A stretch of DNA of 64,000 nucleotides, taken from positions 2,551,501 through 2,615,500 of the forward strand of contig NZ_UGOA01000001.1 in assembly GCF_900452385.1 (NCBI RefSeq). The letters are read 5' to 3'. Positions within the stretch are counted from its first letter, which is position 1, and every line of letters starts with the position of its first letter. A program made the position numbers and the translations under genes. A model generated the notes under the pieces. That model was not told the DNA's origin. It searched no databases and saw only the letters and a list, made by a program, of their open reading frames with translations. This DNA is from Legionella donaldsonii (GTDB lineage: Bacteria; Pseudomonadota; Gammaproteobacteria; Legionellales; Legionellaceae). Shown in pieces: positions 55,551 to 64,000 of this stretch.

Positions 55551-56789
55551 TTAAAAAACAGTGCCATCACTAATGATTTGGATAGGCGGACTACCCTCGC
55601 TGCGCCGTAGTTTGGCTATACGCCGCCCTGCTTCCCAAGTTCCCCCCTGTAGGATTTTAGCCAAAGGGAGAGCAACAGCATCCATCTGCAACTGCTGACG
55701 AATGGTCGTTGCCAACTCATCCAACAAAGCCACCGTCAGAGCCCGCCATTCCACAATAGCCTCTGCTCCTGCGCTGTGTGGCTTAAGAAATAACGCTTTA
55801 TTTTTTACCCGCAGTAAGCCCGTATCGATTAGCAAACCACCATTACGGTATTCAGGTAGACCTGTCAGATCATCCAACTGGGTTACCTTTATTCCAGCCC
55901 ATTCTAGAGGCTCCACCAAAGAATAGGTTAACCATTGAGATAATTTATGGAAAGGTATCAATTCGGAACCCAAGACATCTGTCTTCAGCTTGGGATGGTA
56001 CCAGACATCTCCTAAGGGGACACCCTCAACTTGTAATCGTGCCGGCCAAACTTCAGCAAAAGCCGTTAATACGGCTTGAAAAATTTGACTCGCTGTAATC
56101 GTCTGATTCACTTGTAAGGATGAAATATAAGAATAAAAATTACCCAGACGCCTTTCCTTCCCAAAATAATGGCTCTGTTTGCTAATGACCATTCCTAAGC
56201 GATTAAGTAAAGCTACTCGTCCTTCTGCTCCTTCAAGAACATTGGTATTCGTTAGCTGGAAAGCCTTTGTCAAATCGGAATGAGTAAAAGTCAGTAAGCG
56301 CTCATAATCAACACGCCAAGGCTGGTTTGGATCGTTACTAAAAACCCCACTCAGGTAAAGGGCTAAACTGGCTATCGCCAATCCTTCCGAACGGTTATAT
56401 TCATGGCCGGTATCGGAATCAAGATAACGCCAATAGTTACCTGCCCCAGCATCCAGAAAAACACTAATAATGACTAGCTCATAAAAGATTTTACCTTGCT
56501 CTTCCTGTGATAACCCGTGCAAGCGAGCAGTCAATGCATTGACCCTGTCAATACCACCCGTTGTAAAATGTCGCCAACGACTATGATAGGGGATTTCCAG
56601 GGTAGGATATTGATCATGGATAACGTCTAACACAAAAGCGGCCGTTGCAGACATTTGTTCATTATCCACAGCAAAATGCTCCAATTGCTCTTGGTGTGCC
56701 AGACTCAGCATACGCTCGGCTTGTTTACGAATAGTTCGCGGATCTTGCAGCGTTTTTAGCACACTATTCATTGACTTCTCATCACTCAT
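55551..56789 (-). CDS. URC4/DUF1688-family uracil catabolism protein
   Basis: About 412 residues of the DUF1688 family, homologous to URC4 of yeast uracil catabolism. Family features are STLEIPYHSRWRHFTTGGID-like wording around YHSRWRHF, the GAGNYWRYLDSDTG segment, RSEGLAIASLA and the DVWYHPKLK and GLPEYRNGGLLIDTGLL stretches. Its reaction is not established. The ATG at 56787-56789, with AAAGGA ahead and an eight-base overlap with the URC1 gene, is preferred to the 28-codon longer form. Confidence 0.88.
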   Translation of the reverse strand: MSDEKSMNSVLKTLQDPRTIRKQAERMLSLAHQEQLEHFAVDNEQMSATAAFVLDVIHDQYPTLEIPYHSRWRHFTTGGIDRVNALTARLHGLSQEEQGKIFYELVIISVFLDAGAGNYWRYLDSDTGHEYNRSEGLAIASLALYLSGVFSNDPNQPWRVDYERLLTFTHSDLTKAFQLTNTNVLEGAEGRVALLNRLGMVISKQSHYFGKERRLGNFYSYISSLQVNQTITASQIFQAVLTAFAEVWPARLQVEGVPLGDVWYHPKLKTDVLGSELIPFHKLSQWLTYSLVEPLEWAGIKVTQLDDLTGLPEYRNGGLLIDTGLLRVKNKALFLKPHSAGAEAIVEWRALTVALLDELATTIRQQLQMDAVALPLAKILQGGTWEAGRRIAKLRRSEGSPPIQIISDGTVF

Positions 56790-58053
56790 CAAGTCCACGT
56801 CCTTTGGGTATGGCAAGTTCGTTAATATCAATAATGCGATCCGGTGAGAAATAGCCAGCTGCCCGTTTAGCATCCATTTCTACTTTGGCATCATTGGGGA
56901 TTAATTCATCAGGAATCTTCACCCGCTCTACAATCTCTATGCCTGCTCGCTCAAGGGCGGCAAACTTCATATTGGACATGGATACAAAACGATGAATTTT
57001 CGTAATACCAAGCCAATGTAAAACATCAGACATTAATTCCTGGAACCGAACATCTTGCACGCCAGCAACACATTCAGTACGTTCAAAATACTTGGCAGCA
57101 GTATCACCACCTTCCTGTCTTTTACGAGCATTATAAACGAGAAATTTAGTAACCTCACCTAGCGCACGGCCTTCTTTGCGATTATATACAATGAGTCCTG
57201 CCCCCCCTCTTTGCGCTGACTCAACACATAACTCAATACCATGAACCAGATAAGGACGGCAGGTACAAATATCAGAACCAAAAACATCCGAGCCATTACA
57301 TTCATCATGAATACGGCAAGAAAGTTCAATTTTTGGATCATGAATTGTCGTTACATCACCAAAAAAATAAGCCGTCAAGCCACCAATTGGCGGTAAAAAC
57401 ACATCAAGATCCGTTCTGGTCACCAATTCTGGAAACATCCCCGCTGTATGCTCAAAAAGGGTACGACGTAATTCGGCCTCAGAGACATTAAAACGTTCCG
57501 CAACCCCTGGTAAATACCATACTGGTTCAATGGCTGCTTTAGTAACCAGTACATCGCCTGACTCTTGCAGAATTTTACCATCTGGTTTCAGGCGTCCTTT
57601 TTGAATAGCATTTTGTAATTCAGGGATATTAATATGTGCTCTTGTGACAGCAATACTCGGTCTAATATCGTAACCAGCCGCTATTTCCTCGGCAAAAACA
57701 TCCGCGACTACATGTCCCCAAGGATCGAGAGAAACAATTTTTCCCGGTTCATGCCATTGTTTATGAGGACCAATAACGACTGGTGGTGTTGTATCAGTTA
57801 AGTCAGGCTTATGCTCCGGATCGAGAACACCCGCAGCAATGGCCAACGCCCGATAGACAGAGTAAGAACCTGAATGAGTACCTACCACATTACGATGTCT
57901 AATATTCGTAAGGGAGGCAATAATAGGACCCCGTTCTTTTGGATTCTCCGCCCCCCACTTAATTTTCAGCGGCACAGCGATATGCTCAGAGGGATGAGAA
58001 GTTAAAACAATATGACCCTTGGATTTTCTTCCTGACTCATTAATTGTTGACAT
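56782..58053 (-). CDS. URC1-like GTP cyclohydrolase II-family protein
   Basis: 423 residues. The C-terminal half is GTP cyclohydrolase II-like with the zinc cysteines in HDECNGSDVFGSDICTCRPYL and GLIVYNRKEGRALGEV. The N-terminal extension (about 1-190) replaces the RibB domain of RibBA proteins, as in URC1. The adjacent DUF1688 and upp genes make a role in uracil breakdown more likely than riboflavin synthesis. The ATG has AAGGA upstream. It is the first gene of the operon. Confidence 0.88.
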   Translation of the reverse strand: MSTINESGRKSKGHIVLTSHPSEHIAVPLKIKWGAENPKERGPIIASLTNIRHRNVVGTHSGSYSVYRALAIAAGVLDPEHKPDLTDTTPPVVIGPHKQWHEPGKIVSLDPWGHVVADVFAEEIAAGYDIRPSIAVTRAHINIPELQNAIQKGRLKPDGKILQESGDVLVTKAAIEPVWYLPGVAERFNVSEAELRRTLFEHTAGMFPELVTRTDLDVFLPPIGGLTAYFFGDVTTIHDPKIELSCRIHDECNGSDVFGSDICTCRPYLVHGIELCVESAQRGGAGLIVYNRKEGRALGEVTKFLVYNARKRQEGGDTAAKYFERTECVAGVQDVRFQELMSDVLHWLGITKIHRFVSMSNMKFAALERAGIEIVERVKIPDELIPNDAKVEMDAKRAAGYFSPDRIIDINELAIPKGRGLDE

Positions 58054-58203
58054 ACTAATCCTTGCAGATAGATAAATGCCTTAGGGGAAAACTACTACAA
58101 ACCACAGTGTACTTCTTTTAATGATAGTATTTTTTTGTGGTCGCTTGTTAAATTTAAATGCATATAGTATTCCATACCGTCAGCCTACAGGATGGATTTG
58201 TCA

Positions 58204-59403
58204 TCAAGGTACAGTCATGGAATTGTTATTTGGAAACTTATCAAAGCACAGGTGTAAACCTTGTTTTAAAACTCGGGGTAAAAAATCATTGTCAAATTGA
58301 ATACCCTGCCCATCAATGATTACCGTTGTTTGTTGTGCTGCTGCACTGCCAACAGCTTCTTCATCTGTGATTTGAACGGTAGCATGGAGTTTTAAATCTT
58401 TAACAATAGTTACCAGCAACATCGGGAGAGGACAGGTTCTAAAATTTTCAGCATCTTCTAAATCTTTCACGAAGCTTTGAGGAAATGAAACGTTCATAAT
58501 AATAGGATCAGATTCTATCTGGCTTATATCAGCTCTGACTAAACCGGAAAGAAAAGTAATTTGGATAGGAGAAATAGCAATTCTTTTATCAGTTGCGCTA
58601 AATTTCGCATTAAACTCTGTTGGCAGCTGATCGGGCTGAATGGCAAATAATTTCTCGATAATCTTAGAATTGACGATCTTGCCGCTGATATCAGAAACCA
58701 GGGTATTGTTAGCGTATTTAGCATGGAAAGAAAATTTATTTTGGGCTACAAAAAGCTCTGCATTAATTAATTGCGCTTTATCTACTGTATTAAGCACCGC
58801 GCTGACATTGAACCGCTTTCCTTGTAGGTCACCACGAGTTTCGATGAAAATAGAGTATGGTTCTTTCGTCATACGGACTATCTTAATCGTTTTAAAATGC
58901 AGTGGTGGTAATAAGTCAGATAAAGAATACACCATATCAACATGGGATAAACGAGCCTTATCGATAAGGATAGACTGGCCATCAGCGCGTTCTTTTTTCT
59001 CTTGGGTATTCACGCCAACGGTCTGTTTTTCTTCCTCAGCAATTTTGGGCAAACTCACCAAATTGATAAACCCTTTTTTAATCTCCAGATCATAAATATG
59101 AAACTGTTGTTTAAGTAAGGCCAGTAAAGATAAATGCGCAGTTGCTTTCCTAAATGAAATAATAACTTTTCCCTTATAGCGATAAACAAACTGCTCAACA
59201 TCTATTTTAAAAGAGGGTACAAGATTGACTCGCAAATTAAATTCTGGATTTTTCTCGCTACCCGCCGTACCCTTGCTTGTAAAGGAATAAATCAGATGGG
59301 TTGCAAAATAGCTCAGCAAAACATTAAAACTCAACACAAGAATAACAAGAATTAACAAAGCAAGTACTGCTCTTTTACTCCATTCCCATAGTCCGTTTTT
59401 CAT
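58204..59403 (-). CDS. AsmA-like single-anchor membrane protein
   Basis: About 399 residues: one N-terminal membrane helix (AVLALLILVILVLSFNVLLS) and a long, mostly beta-rich outer part, with NLVPSFKIDVEQFVYRYKGK and HIYDLEIKKGFINL like the start of AsmA/DUF748 proteins. Such proteins are thought to form grooves that move lipids in the envelope. Assignment is by pattern and not firm. The start at 59401-59403 (GAGAG ahead) is preferred to a GTG ten codons earlier. It is divergent from the efflux operon. Confidence 0.55.
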   Translation of the reverse strand: MKNGLWEWSKRAVLALLILVILVLSFNVLLSYFATHLIYSFTSKGTAGSEKNPEFNLRVNLVPSFKIDVEQFVYRYKGKVIISFRKATAHLSLLALLKQQFHIYDLEIKKGFINLVSLPKIAEEEKQTVGVNTQEKKERADGQSILIDKARLSHVDMVYSLSDLLPPLHFKTIKIVRMTKEPYSIFIETRGDLQGKRFNVSAVLNTVDKAQLINAELFVAQNKFSFHAKYANNTLVSDISGKIVNSKIIEKLFAIQPDQLPTEFNAKFSATDKRIAISPIQITFLSGLVRADISQIESDPIIMNVSFPQSFVKDLEDAENFRTCPLPMLLVTIVKDLKLHATVQITDEEAVGSAAAQQTTVIIDGQGIQFDNDFLPRVLKQGLHLCFDKFPNNNSMTVP

Positions 59404-59473
59404 CTTGCTCTCTATTTGAGTAATAGCCTTCACAACTCTATTATAGTGCTTTTAAATCATACAAAATGATCGT

Positions 59474-59612
59474 TGATGCTGACATCTGTGAAAAATGATT
59501 AAAATACTTTGGCTATTTTCACGGTTTGTTTTGTTTTATTTTTTGCAACGATACCATTTTCCCGATAATCTCTTAGAGGATGCCAGACGAGCTCTTCGTC
59601 AGGCCTCTTTTT
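59474..59612 (+). ncRNA. Promoter-like and terminator-bounded leader: possible attenuator or small RNA
   Basis: A promoter-like CTGACA with TAAAAT 15 bases downstream (about 59479-59505) precedes a terminator at 59573-59612 with no gene between. The predicted RNA would be about 100 nt. It may be a leader of the efflux operon whose read-through is controlled, or an independent small RNA. The promoter is weakly supported; the terminator is clear. Confidence 0.35.
59573..59612 (+). terminator. Intrinsic terminator upstream of the efflux operon
   Basis: GAGG-AT-GCCAGACGA, loop, TCGTCAGGCCTC and TTTTT form a long stem with a T run, about 40 bases before the start of the outer-membrane efflux gene. 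No plus-strand gene precedes it in the neighbourhood. Confidence 0.75.
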
Positions 59613-59650
59613 GAATTCTATTCGTTTTGAGTCAGCAAAGGGAAACATGC

Positions 59651-61117
59651 ATGTGGGTCATTACAAGGATACTCATTTTCGTCAGTTTAGTGACTCTATT
59701 AACATCCTGTTCTATCTCTTTGCCCCCACACGCTCAGGTGAAGCATTTGCGAGCCCTCCCTAATATGGAAAAGAGCGTTAAAAAAAATTTAAACGAACAA
59801 AAAATTTTTACACAGGGTGATTGGCCAGACAAACAATGGTGGTTAGCCTATCATTCACCCGAATTAAATGCCCTGATCGCCTCAGCATTAGCAACAAATC
59901 CCTCTATTCAAGAAATGAGAAGTCGTATTGTTACTGCCAGACAAGAGGCCATTGTAGCTCGCTCGGTGTTATTCCCACTCGTGTTTTTTGATGCAACAGA
60001 AAATAGACAATTTTTAAGTAAAAACGGCCTGTACCGTGCTCTGAATCCGAACCTTCCCTTAAGCGTCAATTTGGTTGATCTAACCATGTCCTTCAATTAT
60101 GAATTTGATTTTTGGGGACAAAATCATAATCTTTTTTATGAAGCAATTGGCAAGGAAAAAGCTCAACGAGCAGAAGCAGCTCAAGTCGAATTAATTGTAA
60201 CAACAGCCCTTGCCCAAGCCTTTTTTGCTTATCAAACCAATCTCATCAGAAAAGAATTGTATGAACAACTGGTTAGCGTACGACAAAGCATTAACGATTT
60301 ACAAAATTTAATGCAGCGGAGCGCACTGTCTTCAGCACTGCCTAGCTATCTCGCTGCAGAAAATTTATTCGAAGCCAAACGGCTTCTCAGTACTATTAAT
60401 GAAGAACTTGCCGTTGATAAACACCTTATCAATGTTCTGGCAGGACGCGGCCCTGATTGCCCATTAATGATCGATAAGAAACTTCCCGCCCTCCCGAAAA
60501 AACTTTATATTCCGCAAACACTCTCCATCGATCTAATCGCTCGCAGACCCGATCTGATGGCACAGATTTGGCGCGCCAAAGCCTTCGCTTTTAGAACAGG
60601 TGCCGCCATGGCGGAATATTACCCCAACGTCAATATTATTGGTCTCGTTGGTTTAGAAAGTACTCATTGGAAAAAACTGTTTGATCGCTCAAGTGCTACA
60701 ACCGCATTAAGGCCGGCTATTCACTTACCCATTTTTACAGCAGGCGCTATTCGAGCAAATATCAGAGGAACAAAAGCAGAGTTTGATGCAGCTATTTTTG
60801 CTTACAATAATCTCTTGTTACGCAGTACCCAGGAAGTGCTGGACGTGCTGGCCTTTGCAAGATCCGTCTATCAACAGAAGCAAGACCAGGTAGCACTCAT
60901 CGTTTCTGCCGAAAAACGTTTAGGCTTAACCCAATTACGCCAACAAAAAGGACTAGACAGTCAATTTAGTGATTATGCTCTGCGTGAAGAAGTCATTGAA
61001 CAAAAATTAATTAACACCACGTTGCTGTATAACCAATATTTAGCGTCAGTTAAACTAACCAAAGTATTGGGCGGCGGCTACTGTCAAACGGAGATCCCTC
61101 TGGTGAGAACCGCATGA
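59651..61117 (+). CDS. TolC/NodT-like outer-membrane efflux lipoprotein
   Basis: About 488 residues with a lipoprotein signal and lipobox LLTSC. Two outer-membrane efflux repeats follow, seen as WWLAYHSPELNALIASALATN and again LIARRPDLMAQIWRAKAFAF. It forms the outer-membrane exit duct for a tripartite pump. The ATG at 59651 with AAAGGG upstream is preferred to a TTG eight codons earlier. Its stop overlaps the next ATG by four bases, so the three pump genes are one operon. Confidence 0.9.
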   Translation: MWVITRILIFVSLVTLLTSCSISLPPHAQVKHLRALPNMEKSVKKNLNEQKIFTQGDWPDKQWWLAYHSPELNALIASALATNPSIQEMRSRIVTARQEAIVARSVLFPLVFFDATENRQFLSKNGLYRALNPNLPLSVNLVDLTMSFNYEFDFWGQNHNLFYEAIGKEKAQRAEAAQVELIVTTALAQAFFAYQTNLIRKELYEQLVSVRQSINDLQNLMQRSALSSALPSYLAAENLFEAKRLLSTINEELAVDKHLINVLAGRGPDCPLMIDKKLPALPKKLYIPQTLSIDLIARRPDLMAQIWRAKAFAFRTGAAMAEYYPNVNIIGLVGLESTHWKKLFDRSSATTALRPAIHLPIFTAGAIRANIRGTKAEFDAAIFAYNNLLLRSTQEVLDVLAFARSVYQQKQDQVALIVSAEKRLGLTQLRQQKGLDSQFSDYALREEVIEQKLINTTLLYNQYLASVKLTKVLGGGYCQTEIPLVRTA

Positions 61118-62307
61118 AAAAAACGACTCCTGCTTATAAATTAACCATTGTTCTTTTATGCATTTTTGTGCTTCTCTTCCTTTATTGGCTTATCGTCTGG
61201 CGAACAGAGGAATACACTAACGACGCTTATGTAGAAGGTAACCAGGTCTTTCTTCAACCCCTGCGGGAAGGTTTTGTAACTGGCATTAATACCGATGACA
61301 GTTTTCTTGTTAGCAAAGGCCAGCTTCTGGTGCAATTGAATGAAACCGATTCATTAATCGCGCTGGAAAAAGCAAAAAAAAATCTGGCAAGAATTGTGCG
61401 TGATATCTGCCAGGCTTTTCATGATGTTTTTACATTAGCTGCAGAAATTGAAATTAGACAAGCGCAATTGTTGAAAGCCCGACAAGATTTCAAGCATCGC
61501 TATGCAGTCATTCACGCAAAAGGGGTATCTCTGGAAGATTACCAACATGCCGTAGACGATTTGAAAGCAAGCTTTGCCGCATTAAAAAGCATAAAAAGTC
61601 AGTATCAAAGAGCCCTGGCTTTTGTGCAGGGGACTACCATTACCGCGCATCCCCTTGTGCTGGAAGCTGCCCAACAGGTACGTGATACCTGGGTACAACT
61701 TTATCGTTGTAAAATCTATGCCCCCGTAGATGGCCTTGTCGCACAACGACGGATTCAGGTAGGGATGAGGGCGTTAAAACGTACGCTGTTACTGAGCATC
61801 ATCCCTCTTGATCAAATCTGGGTCAATGCAAACTTTAAAGAGACACAAGTTAAGAAAATGCGTATTGGCCAAAAAGCCAGGGTTATTTCCGATCTGTATG
61901 GCAGCTCTGTTGTTTTTCATGGAGAAATTGTCGGGTTGCCAGGCGCCGCAGGCAACGCATTCTCGTTGTTACCCCCAGAAAACCTCTCAGGCAACTGGAT
62001 TAAGATAGTCCAACGTTTACCTGTTCGTATCAAACTTGATGCCAATGAATTAAAAAAACATCCACTTCGTATTGGTTTATCGTTGGAAGTTACCGTTGAT
62101 GTTTCTGATCAAAGCGGCCTGTTGGTACCGACTTCATCTGAAGGAGCCCCCCATTACGCAACCGATATATTCAAAAAAGAAGAACGAGGTGTTCAGGAAT
62201 TAATTGCTCATATTATCGCCAATAATTTAGATCCCAAACTAAAAGATTATGCACAGACTCCCCTGGCTCTTAAAGAGGTAGCTCTTGGCGAGGGGCCACC
62301 TAAATGA
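61114..62307 (+). CDS. EmrA/HlyD-like membrane fusion protein
   Basis: 397 residues: a short cytoplasmic start, one membrane helix (about 8-28), the EEYTNDAYVEGNQVFLQP barrel-sandwich start typical of EmrA, a helical hairpin of about 90 residues, and the second lipoyl half with KIYAPVDGLVAQRRI. It links the inner-membrane transporter to the outer-membrane duct. It overlaps both neighbouring genes by four bases. Confidence 0.9.
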   Translation: MKKTTPAYKLTIVLLCIFVLLFLYWLIVWRTEEYTNDAYVEGNQVFLQPLREGFVTGINTDDSFLVSKGQLLVQLNETDSLIALEKAKKNLARIVRDICQAFHDVFTLAAEIEIRQAQLLKARQDFKHRYAVIHAKGVSLEDYQHAVDDLKASFAALKSIKSQYQRALAFVQGTTITAHPLVLEAAQQVRDTWVQLYRCKIYAPVDGLVAQRRIQVGMRALKRTLLLSIIPLDQIWVNANFKETQVKKMRIGQKARVISDLYGSSVVFHGEIVGLPGAAGNAFSLLPPENLSGNWIKIVQRLPVRIKLDANELKKHPLRIGLSLEVTVDVSDQSGLLVPTSSEGAPHYATDIFKKEERGVQELIAHIIANNLDPKLKDYAQTPLALKEVALGEGPPK

Positions 62308-63839
62308 TCTTATATGTTTTGATTCTCTCATTAGCAATTGTCATTTTTAACCTTACTTTACCAATGATGGCAGGGCTTTATATCGTCAGTGATCTTGGGG
62401 GCAATGCTTATTTAGCGCCTTATGGAGTCAGCTTTTTTTGTCTCGGTAACGTATTGGGCGTCCCGTTGGGAAAACCCTGGGTTACGCGTTTGAGTGCGAT
62501 GCATCTCTATGTCCTGTGTTTATGCCTCATGATCGTCTTTTCTTGGCAATGCGTTATTGCCAGTAATTATTTTAATTTCATTTTGTTTCGTTTTTTGGAA
62601 GGTTTTGCATCTGGACCACTGTTTCTCTTAATTACTATGTCTCTGATCCCTCTCCTGGCTCCAGAAAAAAAAACTGAATTTGTTATGCCACTCGTTTTAA
62701 CCTGTTTTGCTATTACCCCGGTACTTGGTGCTTGTTGGGGTGGCTGGGTCGCATTTAACTATCATTGGCAAGCCTTGTTTGTACCCAATATTCCTATCTG
62801 CCTTTTTTTAATTGTCTATGTTGGTTATGGCTTTAGAAAATTTCATAGGCCGCCGGAGAAAGTGCTTTTTGATAAGGTGGGTTATTTCTTTTATAGCACT
62901 AGTTTATTTTTTATTGGTACAGCCTTAATTCTCGGGCAAGAGCTCGATTGGTTTCGCTCGTCATTAATTACTTTTATGCTCATCGCAGGCGGAATTGGTT
63001 TTCTTTATTTTATTCTACGTAGTCTTTCGTTCCCTCATCCTATCGTTGAGTTCAGGCTATTCAAACACCTCTATTTTTGCTTTGCTTTATTAAATGTTGC
63101 CCTCCTTTTTTCGGCCTATTTTGGTATGGTCATTCTCTTATCCCTATGGTTGAAACTCTACGTCAATTATACCCCGGACTGGATTATTTTATTGATAGGT
63201 ACTATGGCTCTTGGTGCATGGATCCCAATATTTTTAAATTACAAACGCTTTGATGCCCGGATTCCGCTGGCAACAGCTTTACTTTTTTTTGCTATTTCCT
63301 GTTTTTATACAGCGACGTTTAATGTAGAGATTAATTTTGGCAGAATTGCCGTTTCGCGGCTTTTGGCAGGACTTGGACTCGCCCTTTTTTTACCACCGCT
63401 TTTCCGCATGTCTGTAACTATCTATCCTCAAGCTCAGGCCACAGAACGGATCAACGTGTTTCATATTGTACGTCTGCTTGGCAGTGCCTTGGGTGCTAGC
63501 TTATATGTGATTTTATGGCAACGTCGACAAGTATTTTATCATGAACGCTTAGGCAGCCTGCTAACTCCCCTGGCCCCACCTACCCAACAATTTTTTGAAC
63601 GGGCAGAACACTTTCATCTGTCAGGGGAGAAAGCCTTGGCAAAATTAAATGCCCTCCTCGATCGTCAGGCTACTGCTTTAGCCCTAGACGACTGTTTTTA
63701 TTTAATGGGATGGATGATGGTTATTTTACTTCTGCTTGTCATTCTTTCTTTTGTATTTCGTCCCTACCTTCCTTTTGCAAAAGAGAGAAAACGGGAAGAA
63801 AACCCTTCTCTTGGGGCCACGGACACCTCACCCGTTTAA
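62304..63839 (+). CDS. EmrB-like MFS drug/proton antiporter
   Basis: 511 residues with about 14 membrane helices (DHA2 type). Recognisable segments are the early VSFFCLGNVLGVPLGKPW, FRFLEGFASGPLFLL and TPVLGACWGGWVAFNYHW, which corresponds to motif C. The classic D-R-x-G-R/K loop is replaced by GKPWVTRLSA, so substrate coupling may differ. It completes the three-part pump. The substrate is unknown; the family exports hydrophobic compounds. Confidence 0.88.
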   Translation: MILYVLILSLAIVIFNLTLPMMAGLYIVSDLGGNAYLAPYGVSFFCLGNVLGVPLGKPWVTRLSAMHLYVLCLCLMIVFSWQCVIASNYFNFILFRFLEGFASGPLFLLITMSLIPLLAPEKKTEFVMPLVLTCFAITPVLGACWGGWVAFNYHWQALFVPNIPICLFLIVYVGYGFRKFHRPPEKVLFDKVGYFFYSTSLFFIGTALILGQELDWFRSSLITFMLIAGGIGFLYFILRSLSFPHPIVEFRLFKHLYFCFALLNVALLFSAYFGMVILLSLWLKLYVNYTPDWIILLIGTMALGAWIPIFLNYKRFDARIPLATALLFFAISCFYTATFNVEINFGRIAVSRLLAGLGLALFLPPLFRMSVTIYPQAQATERINVFHIVRLLGSALGASLYVILWQRRQVFYHERLGSLLTPLAPPTQQFFERAEHFHLSGEKALAKLNALLDRQATALALDDCFYLMGWMMVILLLLVILSFVFRPYLPFAKERKREENPSLGATDTSPV

Positions 63840-63844
63840 CTGCT

Positions 63845-63947
63845 GATAGCCTGATTTTCGAACATCGCAGCCTACATACGAGTAGGTGAGCAGCGAAGCA
63901 CAGAAAATCAGGTTATAAGTGCCAAGATAGTTGAAAGCTCAACTGCC
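63845..63947. repeat. R1-C: palindromic MITE-like repeat, outer left end missing
   Basis: CCTGATTTTCGAACATCGC at the left pairs with the GAAAATCAGG of the right arm, which continues TTATAAGTGCCAAGATAGTTGAAA as in R1-A and R1-B. The outer part of the left arm seen in R1-B is not found because the efflux gene ends there. Confidence 0.65.
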
Positions 63948-63948
63948 T

Positions 63949-64000
63949 CTAATCGATGGCTGGACCTGCGACAATGATATCAATCACCGGCTCACCGCAG
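63949..64000 (-). CDS. C-terminal tail of a minus-strand frame cut by the window end
   Basis: A minus-strand frame running in from the right edge gives CGEPVIDIIVAGPAID and ends in TAG at 63949-63951, just after repeat R1-C. The wording looks protein-like but 16 residues are too few to identify it. Confidence 0.35.
   Translation of the reverse strand, partial: CGEPVIDIIVAGPAID

Noticed and set aside
56782-58053. Riboflavin synthesis RibA assignment
   Set aside because: The zinc site fits GTP cyclohydrolase II, but the N-terminal extension and the DUF1688 and upp neighbours fit URC1 better.

Overview
The window looks like a chromosomal piece of a Legionella-type gammaproteobacterium. Supporting this are AT-rich intergenic DNA, long eukaryote-like proteins that resemble Dot/Icm effectors (a 5,436-residue protein with a kinase-like domain, ankyrin-like repeats and coiled coil, and a 726-residue membrane protein), many small accessory enzymes, and a housekeeping set typical of an aerobic gammaproteobacterium (yqgE-ruvX, cytochrome c oxidase assembly, rimK, hemH, cbpA-cbpM). 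The genus is inferred from gene style, not from a marker gene. No rRNA, tRNA, CRISPR array or transposase gene was seen.

Layout. 1-6.8 kb: yqgE-ruvX (ruvX cut by the window edge), a membrane class III adenylate cyclase, a YjjG-type phosphatase, an isochorismatase-fold protein without its nucleophile, a membrane protein of unknown role, a tiny membrane protein and a CBS-pair protein. 7.1-14.5 kb: a glutamate synthase-like FMN protein, a HIT protein, the glutathione-dependent formaldehyde pathway (fghA, frmA) with a divergent LysR regulator, a cold-shock protein, ferrochelatase and a small HTH protein. 14.5-21.9 kb: rimK with a desuccinylase-like partner, the oxidase assembly operon surf1-(unknown)-ctaA-ctaB-sco with a divergent DUF2909 gene, and a GST. 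22.1-23.9 kb: umuDC behind a 20-bp palindrome. 24.0-27.8 kb: a bufferin-type RiPP operon (bufA2, terminator, bufB, bufC) followed by a DipZ-like thiol-redox membrane protein. 27.8-29.5 kb: BON lipoprotein, cbpM, cbpA.

29.6-45.9 kb is one reading frame on the minus strand. It contains ten nearly identical 666-bp coiled-coil units that show a duplicated five-unit block. 46-54.7 kb: a receiver-HPt protein whose phospho-acceptor Asp is Glu, a methyltransferase, an MCE/Mla-type lipid transport operon without an ATPase gene, a secreted Cys-rich protein, a GDSL hydrolase and the second effector-like protein. 54.9-58.1 kb: a URC-type uracil catabolism operon (URC1-like, URC4-like, uracil phosphoribosyltransferase). 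58.2-63.8 kb: an AsmA-like protein and a three-gene EmrAB-TolC-like efflux operon with a promoter/terminator-like leader. The window ends in a repeat copy and the tail of another minus-strand frame.

Two small families of dispersed non-coding repeats sit between genes: R1, a palindromic MITE-like element (about 9.1-9.3, 20.7-20.8 and 63.8-63.9 kb), and R2 (14.0-14.1, 21.0-21.2 and, internally deleted, 16.6 kb). Start codons were often moved inward from the longest frame when a Shine-Dalgarno sequence or the family N-terminus favoured it; each case is stated in the entry. All functions are assigned by recognising motifs and families by eye; no database search was run.
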